A stretch of DNA of 64,000 bases from Deltaproteobacteria bacterium HGW-Deltaproteobacteria-14 (lineage in GTDB: Bacteria; Myxococcota_A; UBA9042; PHBI01). Positions 54,158-64,000 of the stretch are shown one piece after another (the stretch's first letter is position 1; each line of letters opens with the position of its first letter). The translations under genes and the position numbers were made by a program. The notes under the pieces were generated by a model. That model saw only the letters and a list, made by a program, of their open reading frames with translations. It ran no database searches and had not been told where the DNA came from. Location: positions 33,788-97,787 of the forward strand of contig PHBI01000005.1 in the NCBI GenBank assembly GCA_002841945.1. Reading direction: 5' to 3'.

Positions 54158-54592
54158 ATGACCAATAGCCCCCGATTCGAAGAACAAGAGCCGCTCTCCG
54201 ACGAGCAGATCGAGGAGCTCAAGCAGACGCTGCTCTCGCGGCGCCACAAGATCATCCGCGCCGAGGAAGACTCGCTGGAGTACGAACGCGAGACGAGCGA
54301 AGACCGGCACCCGGACGAGCTCGACCTGGCGACCGCCGAGTGGGACCGCACCGTCGAGCAGCGGATGCGCGGACGCGACACCGCGCTCCTCAAGAAGATC
54401 GACAAGGCCCTCGCGCTCATCACCGACGGGTCCTACGGCGAGTGCTCGAGCTGCGGCAACTACATCGGCTACAAGCGCCTCTCCGCCCGGCCAGAGGCGA
54501 CCCTCTGCATCGAGTGCAAGGAGGAGCAGGAGCGGGTCGAGAAGAACTACCAGAAGGCGAGCCGGATCGACAACCCGTTCCCCTTCAAGTAG
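54158..54592 (+). CDS. DksA/TraR-family zinc-finger transcription factor
   Basis: A 144-residue protein with a coiled-coil N-terminal half (LSDEQIEELKQTLLSRRHKI) and a C4 zinc finger, CSSCGNYIGYKRLSARP then CIECK. It lacks the exact DxxDA tip of E. coli DksA: the coil tip reads DELDLATAEWD. It would bind RNA polymerase through the secondary channel and alter initiation, often with ppGpp. AGGTGG precedes the ATG. Confidence 0.88.
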   Translation: MTNSPRFEEQEPLSDEQIEELKQTLLSRRHKIIRAEEDSLEYERETSEDRHPDELDLATAEWDRTVEQRMRGRDTALLKKIDKALALITDGSYGECSSCGNYIGYKRLSARPEATLCIECKEEQERVEKNYQKASRIDNPFPFK

Positions 54593-54763
54593 GCTCCGCC
54601 GCGCCCGTGGCGACGACGGCCCCAAGCGCAGTGGTCGTCGCCACGAGCCTCGTTCCACACCACGCTCCCGGCCGATCCAGGGCAGGTGACGTCGCAGGGG
54701 GAAGCGACGCCGCGTGGGGTAACCGACTGCCCCCCCAGCGGTGCTGACCAGGCGAAGTGCTCG

Positions 54764-56200
54764 ATGGACTCGGGTGGCGACAACTTTCCGGACATCATCC
54801 CGCCGACGAAGATCGCCTACATCAGCGGTCGGCCGGCGACGCTGCACCTCCGGAAGTGCAAGCTCGTCATGGAGCGCTCCGACGGGACCCCGCTCGAGTA
54901 CATCTTCGACCAGCCGACGGTCTCGATCGGCGCGATGGACGACAACGACGTGGTCGTCGATGACGACACCGTCAGCCGCTATCACTGCCGCGTCTTCCAG
55001 GAGGAGGACGCCTACCTCATCCAGGACCTGACCTCGACGAACGGCACGTTCGTGAACCGGGTGAGGATCCGCGAGGCGTACCTCAAGCCCGGCTGCACCA
55101 TCACCGCCGGCAAGACGGATCTCCGCTTCCAGAGCCTCGACGAGCGCGTCGAGATCCAGCCGGTCAACCGCGACCGCCTCGGGAGCATCGTGGGCAAGAG
55201 CCTGCGGATGCGCGAGATCTTCGGCATCCTCGAGAAGATCGCCCCGACCGGCGTCACCGTCATCATCGAGGGCGAGACCGGGACCGGTAAGGAGGTCGTG
55301 GCGCGGACCATCCACGAGGCGAGCCACCGCGACAAGAAGCCGTTCGTGGTCTTCGACTGCGGCGCCGTGCCCGAGAACCTCATCGAGTCCGAGCTCTTCG
55401 GGCACGAGAAGGGGTCGTTCACCGGCGCGATCATGGCCCGGCAGGGCCTCTTCGAGATCGCCCAGGGCGGCACGATCTTCCTCGACGAGCTCGGCGAGCT
55501 GAGCCTCGACCTGCAGCCGAAGCTCCTGCGCGCCCTCGAGCAGCGCGAGATCCGCCGCGTCGGCTCGAACAAGCCCATCAAGATCGACGTGCGCGTCATC
55601 GCGGCGACCAACCGCAACCTGGCCGAGGAGGTCAAGGCGGGGCGCTTCCGCGAGGACCTCTTCTACCGCCTGAGCGTGGTGCGGCTCATCCTGCCGCCGC
55701 TGCGCGAGCGCAAGGAAGACCTGCCGCTGCTGGCCCGCCACATCCTGAGCCGCGGCAACTTCAACAAGGACACCGAGGGGCTCACGCGGGTCAAGGGCGT
55801 CGCCCGCGAGGCGCTCGACGCCATGATGAACTACCACTGGCCCGGCAACGTCCGCGAGCTGGTGAACGTCGTCGAGCGGGCCTGCGCCTACACCGACAGC
55901 GAGTACGTGACCCTCGAGGACCTGCCCGAACAGATCAGCGGGATCGGCATCGTGCGGCGGCGCCCGAGCCCCGAGGCGCTGACCTCCCGGGACAAGATCG
56001 AGAAGGCGAGCGAGAAGCCGTTCAAGGAAGCGAAGGAGGAGTGGGTCAGCTCGTTCGAGCGCGACTACATCGTCAACCTCCTCAAGCGGAACAGCTTCAA
56101 CATCTCCCACGCCGCGCGCGAGGCGGACATCGACCGCAAGTACTTCCGCAAGCTGATGAAGAAGTACGGGATCGAGGCCGCCGACGGCGACGACGACTAG
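54764..56200 (+). CDS. FHA-domain sigma-54-dependent transcriptional activator
   Basis: A 478-residue enhancer-binding protein. An FHA domain (about 45-125, with [10 protein letters not shown] and [10 protein letters not shown]) replaces the usual response-regulator input, so it should respond to a phosphothreonine partner and a Ser/Thr kinase. The AAA+ domain follows: Walker A GETGTGKE 170-177, Walker [11 protein letters not shown], and a sigma-54 contact loop GSFTGA at 217-222 (Ser for the usual Ala). A Fis-type helix-turn-helix ends the protein ([20 protein letters not shown]). ATG 54764; GTG 54686 is possible. FHA activators of this build are typical of Myxococcota. Confidence 0.92.
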   Translation: MDSGGDNFPDIIPPTKIAYISGRPATLHLRKCKLVMERSDGTPLEYIFDQPTVSIGAMDDNDVVVDDDTVSRYHCRVFQEEDAYLIQDLTSTNGTFVNRVRIREAYLKPGCTITAGKTDLRFQSLDERVEIQPVNRDRLGSIVGKSLRMREIFGILEKIAPTGVTVIIEGETGTGKEVVARTIHEASHRDKKPFVVFDCGAVPENLIESELFGHEKGSFTGAIMARQGLFEIAQGGTIFLDELGELSLDLQPKLLRALEQREIRRVGSNKPIKIDVRVIAATNRNLAEEVKAGRFREDLFYRLSVVRLILPPLRERKEDLPLLARHILSRGNFNKDTEGLTRVKGVAREALDAMMNYHWPGNVRELVNVVERACAYTDSEYVTLEDLPEQISGIGIVRRRPSPEALTSRDKIEKASEKPFKEAKEEWVSSFERDYIVNLLKRNSFNISHAAREADIDRKYFRKLMKKYGIEAADGDDD

Positions 56201-56245
56201 ACGACGGCGCGATTCGCTCGGGCTCGCCGCCGCTACGAAACGCTG

Positions 56246-56273
56246 TTGACGGACGCGGGCCTGTGGTTAACGT
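56246..56273 (+). promoter_or_regulatory. groESL promoter
   Basis: TTGACG (56246-56251) and TAACGT (56268-56273) with a 16-base spacer form a good sigma-70-type promoter immediately upstream of the CIRCE operator. Confidence 0.7.
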
Positions 56274-56281
56274 AGCGCCCG

Positions 56282-56308
56282 CTGGCACTCGAGGTCTTCG
56301 AGTGCCAA
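56282..56308. promoter_or_regulatory. CIRCE operator (HrcA binding site)
   Basis: CTGGCACTC, a 9-base spacer, and GAGTGCCAA: a near-perfect CIRCE inverted repeat (consensus TTAGCACTC-N9-GAGTGCTAA), 47 bases before the groES start. It lies at the expected transcription start and should bind HrcA, repressing groESL until heat shock. Confidence 0.88.
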
Positions 56309-56355
56309 CCGAAAACAATATTTGTTCCGATGAGTTATCATCAGGAGGCCACACG

Positions 56356-58369
<2,014 letters not shown>

Positions 58370-58381
58370 CTCCGAGCCTCC

Positions 58382-58445
58382 TGCACCGCAGTATGAATGG
58401 GGCCGCCGAACGTGTTTCGGCGGCCCTTTTCTTTTGTGCGGTGCA
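58382..58445 (+). terminator. groESL terminator with conserved outer arms
   Basis: GGGCCGCCGAA (58400-58410) pairs with TTCGGCGGCCC (58416-58426), followed by TTTTCTTTT, a textbook intrinsic terminator. TGCACCGCA (58382-58390) and TGCGGTGCA (58437-58445) form a perfect 9-bp pair around it. Confidence 0.88.
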
Positions 58446-58617
58446 CAGATCCGGATCCCGGGAGGCCGCTCCGGGCGAGCCCGCGGGCGGCTCGAGCGAC
58501 CACGTCGCGGCGGTCGCGGACGTGCGCCCTCCGGCCCGCCGCCGCGTTCGGGTCAGCTTGACCTTTCGCCCCCCGGCTGCTAGGTCCCGAGCCTGTTTCG
58601 CCCGCCCGGAGCACGGT

Positions 58618-60384
58618 ATGCAGCGGTCTCGTCGGCTCGGTCTCCTCCTCGCGTGCGTCGCGACGCTCACGGTCGCCCCTCAAGCGCTGGCCGGTGAGGG
58701 CGACGACGCCCTGGACAAGCTCCTCGACAAAGAGGCCGATGGCCGTATGTTCGGCGGCTGGGGGGACAGGCTCACCGAGCGCCCGCGCAGCTACCCGTAC
58801 GTCGAGCACCACGGCTACTTCCGGTTCCGCGCCGACTTCTTCCACAACGGCCACCTCGGGACGGTCATCCCGGGGGACGGTAACTCCGGCACGAGCGGCA
58901 TCCCGGCGCCGCTGACCGAGAACGAGTACAACAACGCCTCGGACATCACGACGCAGGTCGGCACCGAGGACGCCAAGGTCATCTCGAGCGCGAACATCCG
59001 CTTCCGCTACCAGCCGACCTTCCACGTCTCGAGCGCGCTGCGTATCCACGCCACCTTCGACATCCTCGACAACCTCGTCATGGGGTCGACCCCGGACTTC
59101 GCGGGTAACAGCGCACGCTACGACGTCCCGCTGGTCGCCTTCGCCGGGGCGGCCGCGCCGCCGTCGAGCGGGGTGAACGGCTTCAGCGACTCGATCCGCG
59201 TCAAGGAGGCCTACGGCGAGTGGCAGCCGGCGTTCCTGCTGCGCGTCGGGCGCCAGGCCTCGGAGTGGGGGCTCGGCATCCTCGCCAACGGCGGCCGCGA
59301 CGTCGACAGCGACTTCGGCGACTACACCGACCGGGCGCTGCTGCTCTTCAAGCTCTGGGGCGTCTACGTCTCGGCCGCCTGGGACTACGTCTACAGCGGC
59401 GCGATCACCGACGACCCGACCCAGAACTTCGGCCAGCCCAAGGACCTCGGCGGCGCCGACGACGTCAACCAGTACGTCCTCGCATTCTTCCAGCGGCCCC
59501 TGTCGGAGAAGGACAAGGCCGAGCGCCGGGCGGCGGTCTACGAGCGCTTCGAGCCGGCCTTCGACTGGGGCGTCTACGGGGTCTTCCGCACCCAGAGCTT
59601 CGACCTCGACAACACCGCCTACGGCCTGTGGCGCAAGAACGGCGGCGTGTCGACCTACGACGACCTCGGCCTCGTGCCCCGGGACGCCACCGCGATCATC
59701 CCCGATCTGTGGCTGCGCTACGAGCAGCGCTTCGACTTCTCGAGCGGCATCAAGATCGAGCTCGAGCTGGCCGGCATCCTCGGCTCGGTCGACAACGTCA
59801 ACTTCGCGGCGGGAGCGAGCGCGCCATCGAGCCGCGACATCCAGCAGTTCGGCGGCGCCCTCGAGATGCAGCTGAACCTCGATCGCCTCGACATCGGCCT
59901 CGACGCCGGCTTCGCGACCGGCGACGACGCCGAGGGCTTCGGCATCCTCGACCGCGCGACGCTGGTGAACCCCGACAACTCGCCGAACACCAAGCTGACC
60001 GCCTTCAAGTTCGACCGCGACTACCACACCGATCTGATCCTCTTTCGCGAGGTCATCGGCGGCGTGACGAACGCGGTCTACATCAAGCCGTGGATCGCCT
60101 ACGACCTCTTCGAGGGACCCGAGGACACCCTGGGCTTCCGCCTCGACCTGCAGTACGCCCAAGCCCTCGAGCCGCTGGCGACCCCGGGCAACTCGTCGTT
60201 CCTCGGCTTCGAGGCCGACGTGCGGGCCTACTTCTACGACACCGCGGCGGGCTTCAAGCTCGACGTGGAGATGGGCTTTCTCCTCCCCGGCGGCGCGTTC
60301 AACTACCGCCCGGTCGACAACACCAACAACCGGGACGCGAGCTTCGCCTTCACGCTCCAGACCCGGCTGACGATGCAGTTCTGA
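58618..60384 (+). CDS. TIGR04551-like outer membrane protein (paralogue 2)
   Basis: A 588-residue exported protein (signal peptide LGLLLACVATLTVAPQALA). It shares many blocks with the gene at 49-50.7 kb: VEHHGYFRFRADFF, NIRFRYQPTFHVS, GRQASEWGLGILANGG, FATGDDAEGFGILDRATLV and HTDLILFREVIGGVTNAVYIKPWIA. ATG 58618 has GGAG eight bases upstream. Barrel-like strands and a C-terminal Phe suggest the outer membrane. It lies three bases before argH and may be co-transcribed with it. Confidence 0.82.
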   Translation: MQRSRRLGLLLACVATLTVAPQALAGEGDDALDKLLDKEADGRMFGGWGDRLTERPRSYPYVEHHGYFRFRADFFHNGHLGTVIPGDGNSGTSGIPAPLTENEYNNASDITTQVGTEDAKVISSANIRFRYQPTFHVSSALRIHATFDILDNLVMGSTPDFAGNSARYDVPLVAFAGAAAPPSSGVNGFSDSIRVKEAYGEWQPAFLLRVGRQASEWGLGILANGGRDVDSDFGDYTDRALLLFKLWGVYVSAAWDYVYSGAITDDPTQNFGQPKDLGGADDVNQYVLAFFQRPLSEKDKAERRAAVYERFEPAFDWGVYGVFRTQSFDLDNTAYGLWRKNGGVSTYDDLGLVPRDATAIIPDLWLRYEQRFDFSSGIKIELELAGILGSVDNVNFAAGASAPSSRDIQQFGGALEMQLNLDRLDIGLDAGFATGDDAEGFGILDRATLVNPDNSPNTKLTAFKFDRDYHTDLILFREVIGGVTNAVYIKPWIAYDLFEGPEDTLGFRLDLQYAQALEPLATPGNSSFLGFEADVRAYFYDTAAGFKLDVEMGFLLPGGAFNYRPVDNTNNRDASFAFTLQTRLTMQF

Positions 60385-60386
60385 CC

Positions 60387-61859
60387 ATGTCCACCGACTC
60401 GCGTGCGTGGGGCGGGCGCTTCCAAGAGGCGACCGCCGCGGTGGTCGAGGCGATGAACGCCTCGGTGGGGTTCGACAAGGCGCTGGCGCTCGAGGACATC
60501 GCCGGCTCGATCGCGCACTCGCGGATGCTCGCCGCGCAGAAGCTCGTCGCCCCCGAGGAGCAAGGCCTCATCGAGGCCGGGCTCTTCACGATCGCGGCTG
60601 AGATCCGCGCCGGCACCTTCGCGTGGAGCGTCGCCCGCGAGGACGTCCACATGAACGTGGAGGGGGCGCTGGCCGACAAGATCGGCCGCGTCGCCGGCAA
60701 GCTCCACACCGGGCGCAGCCGCAACGATCAGGTCGCGCTCGACCTGCGGCTGTGGCTGCGGCGCGAGCAGACCGCCCTCGGCCACGAGCTGCATCGCCTC
60801 ATCACGACCCTCGTCGCGCTGGCCCAGGAGCACGCCGAGGTGGCGATGCCCGGCTACACCCACCTGCAGCGCGCGCAGCCCATCACGCTGGGCCATCACC
60901 TGATGGCCTACGTCGCGATGTTCCTGCGCGACCTCGATCGCCTCCTCGACGCGCGCCGGCGGACCTCCGTCTTGCCGCTCGGCTCGGGGGCGCTGGCGGC
61001 GAGCCCGCTCCCGCTCGACCGCGACCGGGTCGCGCGCGAGCTCGAGCTGCCGGAGATCACCTTCAACAGCCTCGACGGGGTGTCGGACCGCGACGCCGCC
61101 CTCGAGACCATGGCGACCCTGTCGATCGTGATGGTCCACGTCAGCCGCATGGCCGAGGAGCTGGTGCTGTGGGCCTCGCAGGAGTTCGGCTTCATCGAGC
61201 TCTCCGACGGCTTCTGCACCGGCTCGAGCCTGATGCCGCAGAAGAAGAACCCCGACATCCCCGAGCTCTTGCGCGGCAAGGCCGGGCGCGTCTTCGGGTC
61301 GCTGCAGGCGCTGCTGACCACGATGAAGGGCCTCCCGCTCGCCTACAACAAGGACATGCAGGAGGACAAAGAGCCGCTGTTCGACGCCGTCGCCACCGCG
61401 CGCCAGTGCGTCGGCATCCTCCCCGAGCTGCTCGGCGCGATGACGATCCGCCAGGACCGGATGCGCGCGGCGCTCAAAGACGGGTTCTTGCTGGCGACCG
61501 ACCTGGCCGACTACCTCGTCGACACCGGGATGCCCTTTCGCGAGGCGCACCACGTCGTCGGGCGGGTCGTCGCGCACTGCCTCGGGGCCCACAAGCGCCT
61601 CGAGGACCTCGACCACGCCGAGCTCGCCGCCATCGACCCGGCCTTCGGCGCGGACGCGCTCGGGGTCATCGACGCCGACCGGTCCATCGCCCGCCGCGGC
61701 CTCCCTGGGGGCCCCGCGCCGGACGCGGTGCGGCAGGCCGCGGAGTTCGCGGACACGCGCGCGGCGACCTTGCTCGCGCGCCTCGACAAGGGCGGCCCGA
61801 GCGCCCTCGAGCGTGCACTGCACAGAGGCGACGCGCTGCCCGCGCACGTGGCCTCTTGA
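60387..61859 (+). CDS. argH: Argininosuccinate lyase
   Basis: A 490-residue enzyme splitting argininosuccinate into arginine and fumarate, the last step of arginine synthesis. Signatures: [43 protein letters not shown] and the catalytic loop [19 protein letters not shown]. The C-terminus carries a short tail beyond the usual 460 residues. Its stop overlaps the lysA start (TTGA). Confidence 0.97.
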   Translation: MSTDSRAWGGRFQEATAAVVEAMNASVGFDKALALEDIAGSIAHSRMLAAQKLVAPEEQGLIEAGLFTIAAEIRAGTFAWSVAREDVHMNVEGALADKIGRVAGKLHTGRSRNDQVALDLRLWLRREQTALGHELHRLITTLVALAQEHAEVAMPGYTHLQRAQPITLGHHLMAYVAMFLRDLDRLLDARRRTSVLPLGSGALAASPLPLDRDRVARELELPEITFNSLDGVSDRDAALETMATLSIVMVHVSRMAEELVLWASQEFGFIELSDGFCTGSSLMPQKKNPDIPELLRGKAGRVFGSLQALLTTMKGLPLAYNKDMQEDKEPLFDAVATARQCVGILPELLGAMTIRQDRMRAALKDGFLLATDLADYLVDTGMPFREAHHVVGRVVAHCLGAHKRLEDLDHAELAAIDPAFGADALGVIDADRSIARRGLPGGPAPDAVRQAAEFADTRAATLLARLDKGGPSALERALHRGDALPAHVAS

Positions 61860-63112
61860 ACCACTTCCATCGCGGCCCCGACGGCGCGTTGTGGGCCGAG
61901 GACGTGCCCCTCGCGCGGATCGCCGCCGCGGTGGGGACACCGACCTACGTCTACAGCCGGGCGACCCTGACGCGGCACTTCCGGGTGTTCGACGCGGCCT
62001 GGGCCGGGGTCGACCACCTCGTGTGCTACGCCGTCAAGGCGTGCAGCAACCTCGCGGTGCTGGACGTGCTGGCGAGGCTCGGGGCGGGCTTCGACATCGT
62101 CAGCGGCGGTGAGCTGGCGCGGGTGATCGCCGCCGGAGGCGACCCGGCGAAGGTCGTCTTCAGCGGGGTCGGCAAGACCGAGGCCGAGCTCGAGGCGGCG
62201 CTGACGGCCGGCATCCTGTGCGTCAACGTCGAGAGCGCGGCCGAGCTCGAGCAGCTCGACGCCGTCGCCGGGCGGATGGGGGTCCGCGCGCCGATCAGCG
62301 TGCGGGTGAACCCGGACGTCGATCCGAAGACGCACCCCTACATCGCGACCGGGCTGAAGCGGAACAAGTTTGGGATCGGCTGGTCCGAGGCGCGCGACAC
62401 CTACCGCCGCGCCGGGGAGCTCGCGCACATCGAGGTGGTCGGGCTCGACTTCCACATCGGGAGCCAGCTCAAGGAGACCGCGCCGCTGGTCGAGGCCATC
62501 GACAAGGCCATCGAGCTCGTCGACACGCTGACCGCCGACGGGCTGACCATCCACCACCTCGACGTGGGCGGGGGGCTCGGCATCACCTACCGCGAGGAGG
62601 CCCCCCCCTCCCCCGACGAGTACGCCCAGAAGCTCATCGCGCGCCTCGGCGACCGGCCGCTGCGGGTGGTGACCGAGCCCGGGCGGGTCATCGTCGGCAA
62701 CGCCGGCGTCATGTTGATGCGGTGCCTGCTGACCAAGCGCAACGGCGACACCGACTTCGTGGTGGTCGACGCCGGGATGAACGACGCGCTCAGGCCGGCG
62801 CTCTACGACGCGTGGCACGGCCTCGAGCCGGTGGCGGCCCCGCGGGCGGCGACCCGGACCGTGGACGTGGTGGGCCCGGTCTGCGAGACCGGCGACTTCT
62901 TCGCCCGAGACCGCGAGCTGCCGGAGGTCGTCGCCGGAGACCTACTCGCGATGCGCAGCGCCGGCGCCTACGGTTTCGCGATGGCGTCGAACTACAACAG
63001 CCGCCGCCGCCCGGCCGAGGTGCTCGTCGACGGAGACGGCTTCCACGTCGTCCGAGACCGCGAGGAGATCGCCGACCTCTTCGCCAGCGAGCGGGTCCTG
63101 CCGGAGCCCTGA
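61856..63112 (+). CDS. lysA: Diaminopimelate decarboxylase
   Basis: A 418-residue PLP enzyme of the alanine-racemase fold converting meso-DAP to lysine. Motifs: [13 protein letters not shown] with the PLP Lys, [23 protein letters not shown], and [12 protein letters not shown] with the catalytic Cys. TTG start overlapping the argH stop gives translational coupling of arginine and lysine end steps. No strong terminator is seen after the stop. Confidence 0.96.
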   Translation: MNHFHRGPDGALWAEDVPLARIAAAVGTPTYVYSRATLTRHFRVFDAAWAGVDHLVCYAVKACSNLAVLDVLARLGAGFDIVSGGELARVIAAGGDPAKVVFSGVGKTEAELEAALTAGILCVNVESAAELEQLDAVAGRMGVRAPISVRVNPDVDPKTHPYIATGLKRNKFGIGWSEARDTYRRAGELAHIEVVGLDFHIGSQLKETAPLVEAIDKAIELVDTLTADGLTIHHLDVGGGLGITYREEAPPSPDEYAQKLIARLGDRPLRVVTEPGRVIVGNAGVMLMRCLLTKRNGDTDFVVVDAGMNDALRPALYDAWHGLEPVAAPRAATRTVDVVGPVCETGDFFARDRELPEVVAGDLLAMRSAGAYGFAMASNYNSRRRPAEVLVDGDGFHVVRDREEIADLFASERVLPEP

Positions 63113-63617
63113 GCGGCGTCCGCCGGCCCGCGACGCCCGACATCGCCGCCAACAAGCTGTTCCCAAAAGGGAAACGCCCCCAACTCCGGGCCGCCCGAAA
63201 TCGTACGAAAGAAGCGGCCGTCTACTTGTGCGCCCCCATGGGTTCACGCATAGTTTGCAGGCGATGAGGGGCGCGATCTCGACCTTGGCCCCCCGCAAGA
63301 GCACACGACGCCTCGGGCGGGTGGGTTCCAGGTAAAGCTCTTGGCGACCTCCTTCAACACCAGAACCGTGGCGGCCTACCGACAGGTGGGGCGTCACGTT
63401 TCGGTGCGCGCGCCGTCCGGCTGCGCGGAGGTCGGGCCGAGCTGCCGCCCACGGCTGGCGTCGTCACGAGCACCAGGTGCGCCGGGCCGACAGGTGTTGG
63501 TCCGTCCCCGGGAGCGCTTGGCGGTCATGGAAACCGCCGCCCCGACGAGGTGCGCCTCGCCGGGATTCGATCGCAGAGTGTGCGGAGCGCACGCTGCAAT
63601 GGAGCAGTGACAAGGCA
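63113..63617. other. Long intergenic / leader region before the RRM gene
   Basis: 505 bases without a supported gene. A TTGTGC-N17-CATAGT pair at 63226-63254 could start the RRM transcript, giving a leader of about 360 bases. Such long leaders occur before cold-shock RNA-binding genes, where they act as thermosensors; that reading is inference. Open frames here have no product I recognise. Confidence 0.35.
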
Positions 63618-63989
63618 ATGGGTAACAAGCTCTTCGTGGGTGGCCTCAGCTGGAACACGACCGATAGCGGCCTCCGCACGGCGTTCGAGCAGTTCGGAGA
63701 CATCGAGGACGCCAAGGTCATCACCGACCGTGAGACGGGCCGCTCGCGCGGCTTCGGCTTCGTGACGTTCGCCGACGCGACCGCGATCAAGACGGCCATC
63801 CAGGCGATGGACGGCAAGGACCTCGACGGCCGCAACATCCGGGTGAACGAGGCGCAGGAGCGCGCGCCGCGTGAGGGCGGCGGCGGCGGTGGTCGCGGCG
63901 GTCGTCCGGGTGGCGGCGGTGGTGGCTACGGTGGCGGCGGCGGCGGCGGCTACGGCGGCGGCGGCGGCGGCGGTCGCGGCGGCTGGTGA
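63618..63989 (+). CDS. Glycine-rich RRM RNA-binding protein
   Basis: A 123-residue protein. One RNA-recognition motif spans 1-80, with RNP2 KLFVGGLSW and RNP1 SRGFGFVTF. The last 35 residues are a Gly-rich tail (GGGGYGGGGG with GRGGRPGG) like cyanobacterial and plant cold-inducible glycine-rich RNA-binding proteins. AAGG lies three bases before the ATG. Likely an RNA chaperone for cold or stress. The window ends eleven bases after its stop. Confidence 0.93.
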   Translation: MGNKLFVGGLSWNTTDSGLRTAFEQFGDIEDAKVITDRETGRSRGFGFVTFADATAIKTAIQAMDGKDLDGRNIRVNEAQERAPREGGGGGGRGGRPGGGGGGYGGGGGGGYGGGGGGGRGGW

Positions 63990-64000
63990 TAGCGGCCGGT

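Overview
The window reads as ordinary chromosome from a GC-rich (about 68-70%) Gram-negative bacterium of the Myxococcota / former Deltaproteobacteria type. Supporting signs are a GH18 protein with a Cys-TM-Arg (MYXO-CTERM-like) tail, many lipoproteins with Cys-rich modules, an FHA-domain sigma-54 activator, a pair of TIGR04551-like outer membrane proteins, a combined CobA-HemD, and CIRCE control of groESL. This is inference from gene content; no rRNA is present. I found no tRNA, CRISPR array, IS element or prophage.

Layout. 1-6.0 kb: a truncated lipoprotein and a FadL-type porin, then an RpoH-like sigma factor divergent from clpB. 6.1-12.3 kb: a secreted beta-propeller protein, malQ, a small unknown gene, and an aminotransferase plus MtnC pair (probable methionine salvage). 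12.3-13.2 kb: nearly 1 kb without a firm gene, holding a candidate structured RNA. 13.2-23.8 kb: large surface and secreted proteins (Cys-rich/Gly-rich lipoprotein, lipoprotein hydrolase, HEAT lipoprotein, GH18), with pgsA and an HU-like gene among them. 24-26 kb: carbamate kinase coupled to ornithine carbamoyltransferase. 26-32.3 kb: two tandem unknown paralogues downstream of a heme operon (hemX-hemA-hemC-cobA/hemD). 32.5-39.6 kb: thioredoxin and an elongasome cluster mreB-mreC-mreD-mrdA-rodA-lipoprotein. 39.9-50.7 kb: PpiD-like chaperone, hisS, a PLP desulfhydrase, mpl and membrane or envelope unknowns. 51-64 kb: beta-barrel protein, PhaR, CPBP protease, DksA-like protein, FHA activator, groESL, a second TIGR04551-like protein, argH-lysA and an RRM RNA-binding protein.

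Two themes stand out. Heat-shock control appears twice, as RpoH beside clpB and CIRCE before groESL. Envelope growth is concentrated in the mre/mrdA/rodA cluster plus mpl. The oddest single object is the PBP2 (mrdA), whose predicted periplasmic pedestal domain carries about 95 extra residues with nine cysteines arranged like zinc ribbons. Many genes overlap by four bases as ATGA, GTGA or TTGA, which implies translational coupling. Several strong terminators sit inside a second, conserved pair of inverted arms.
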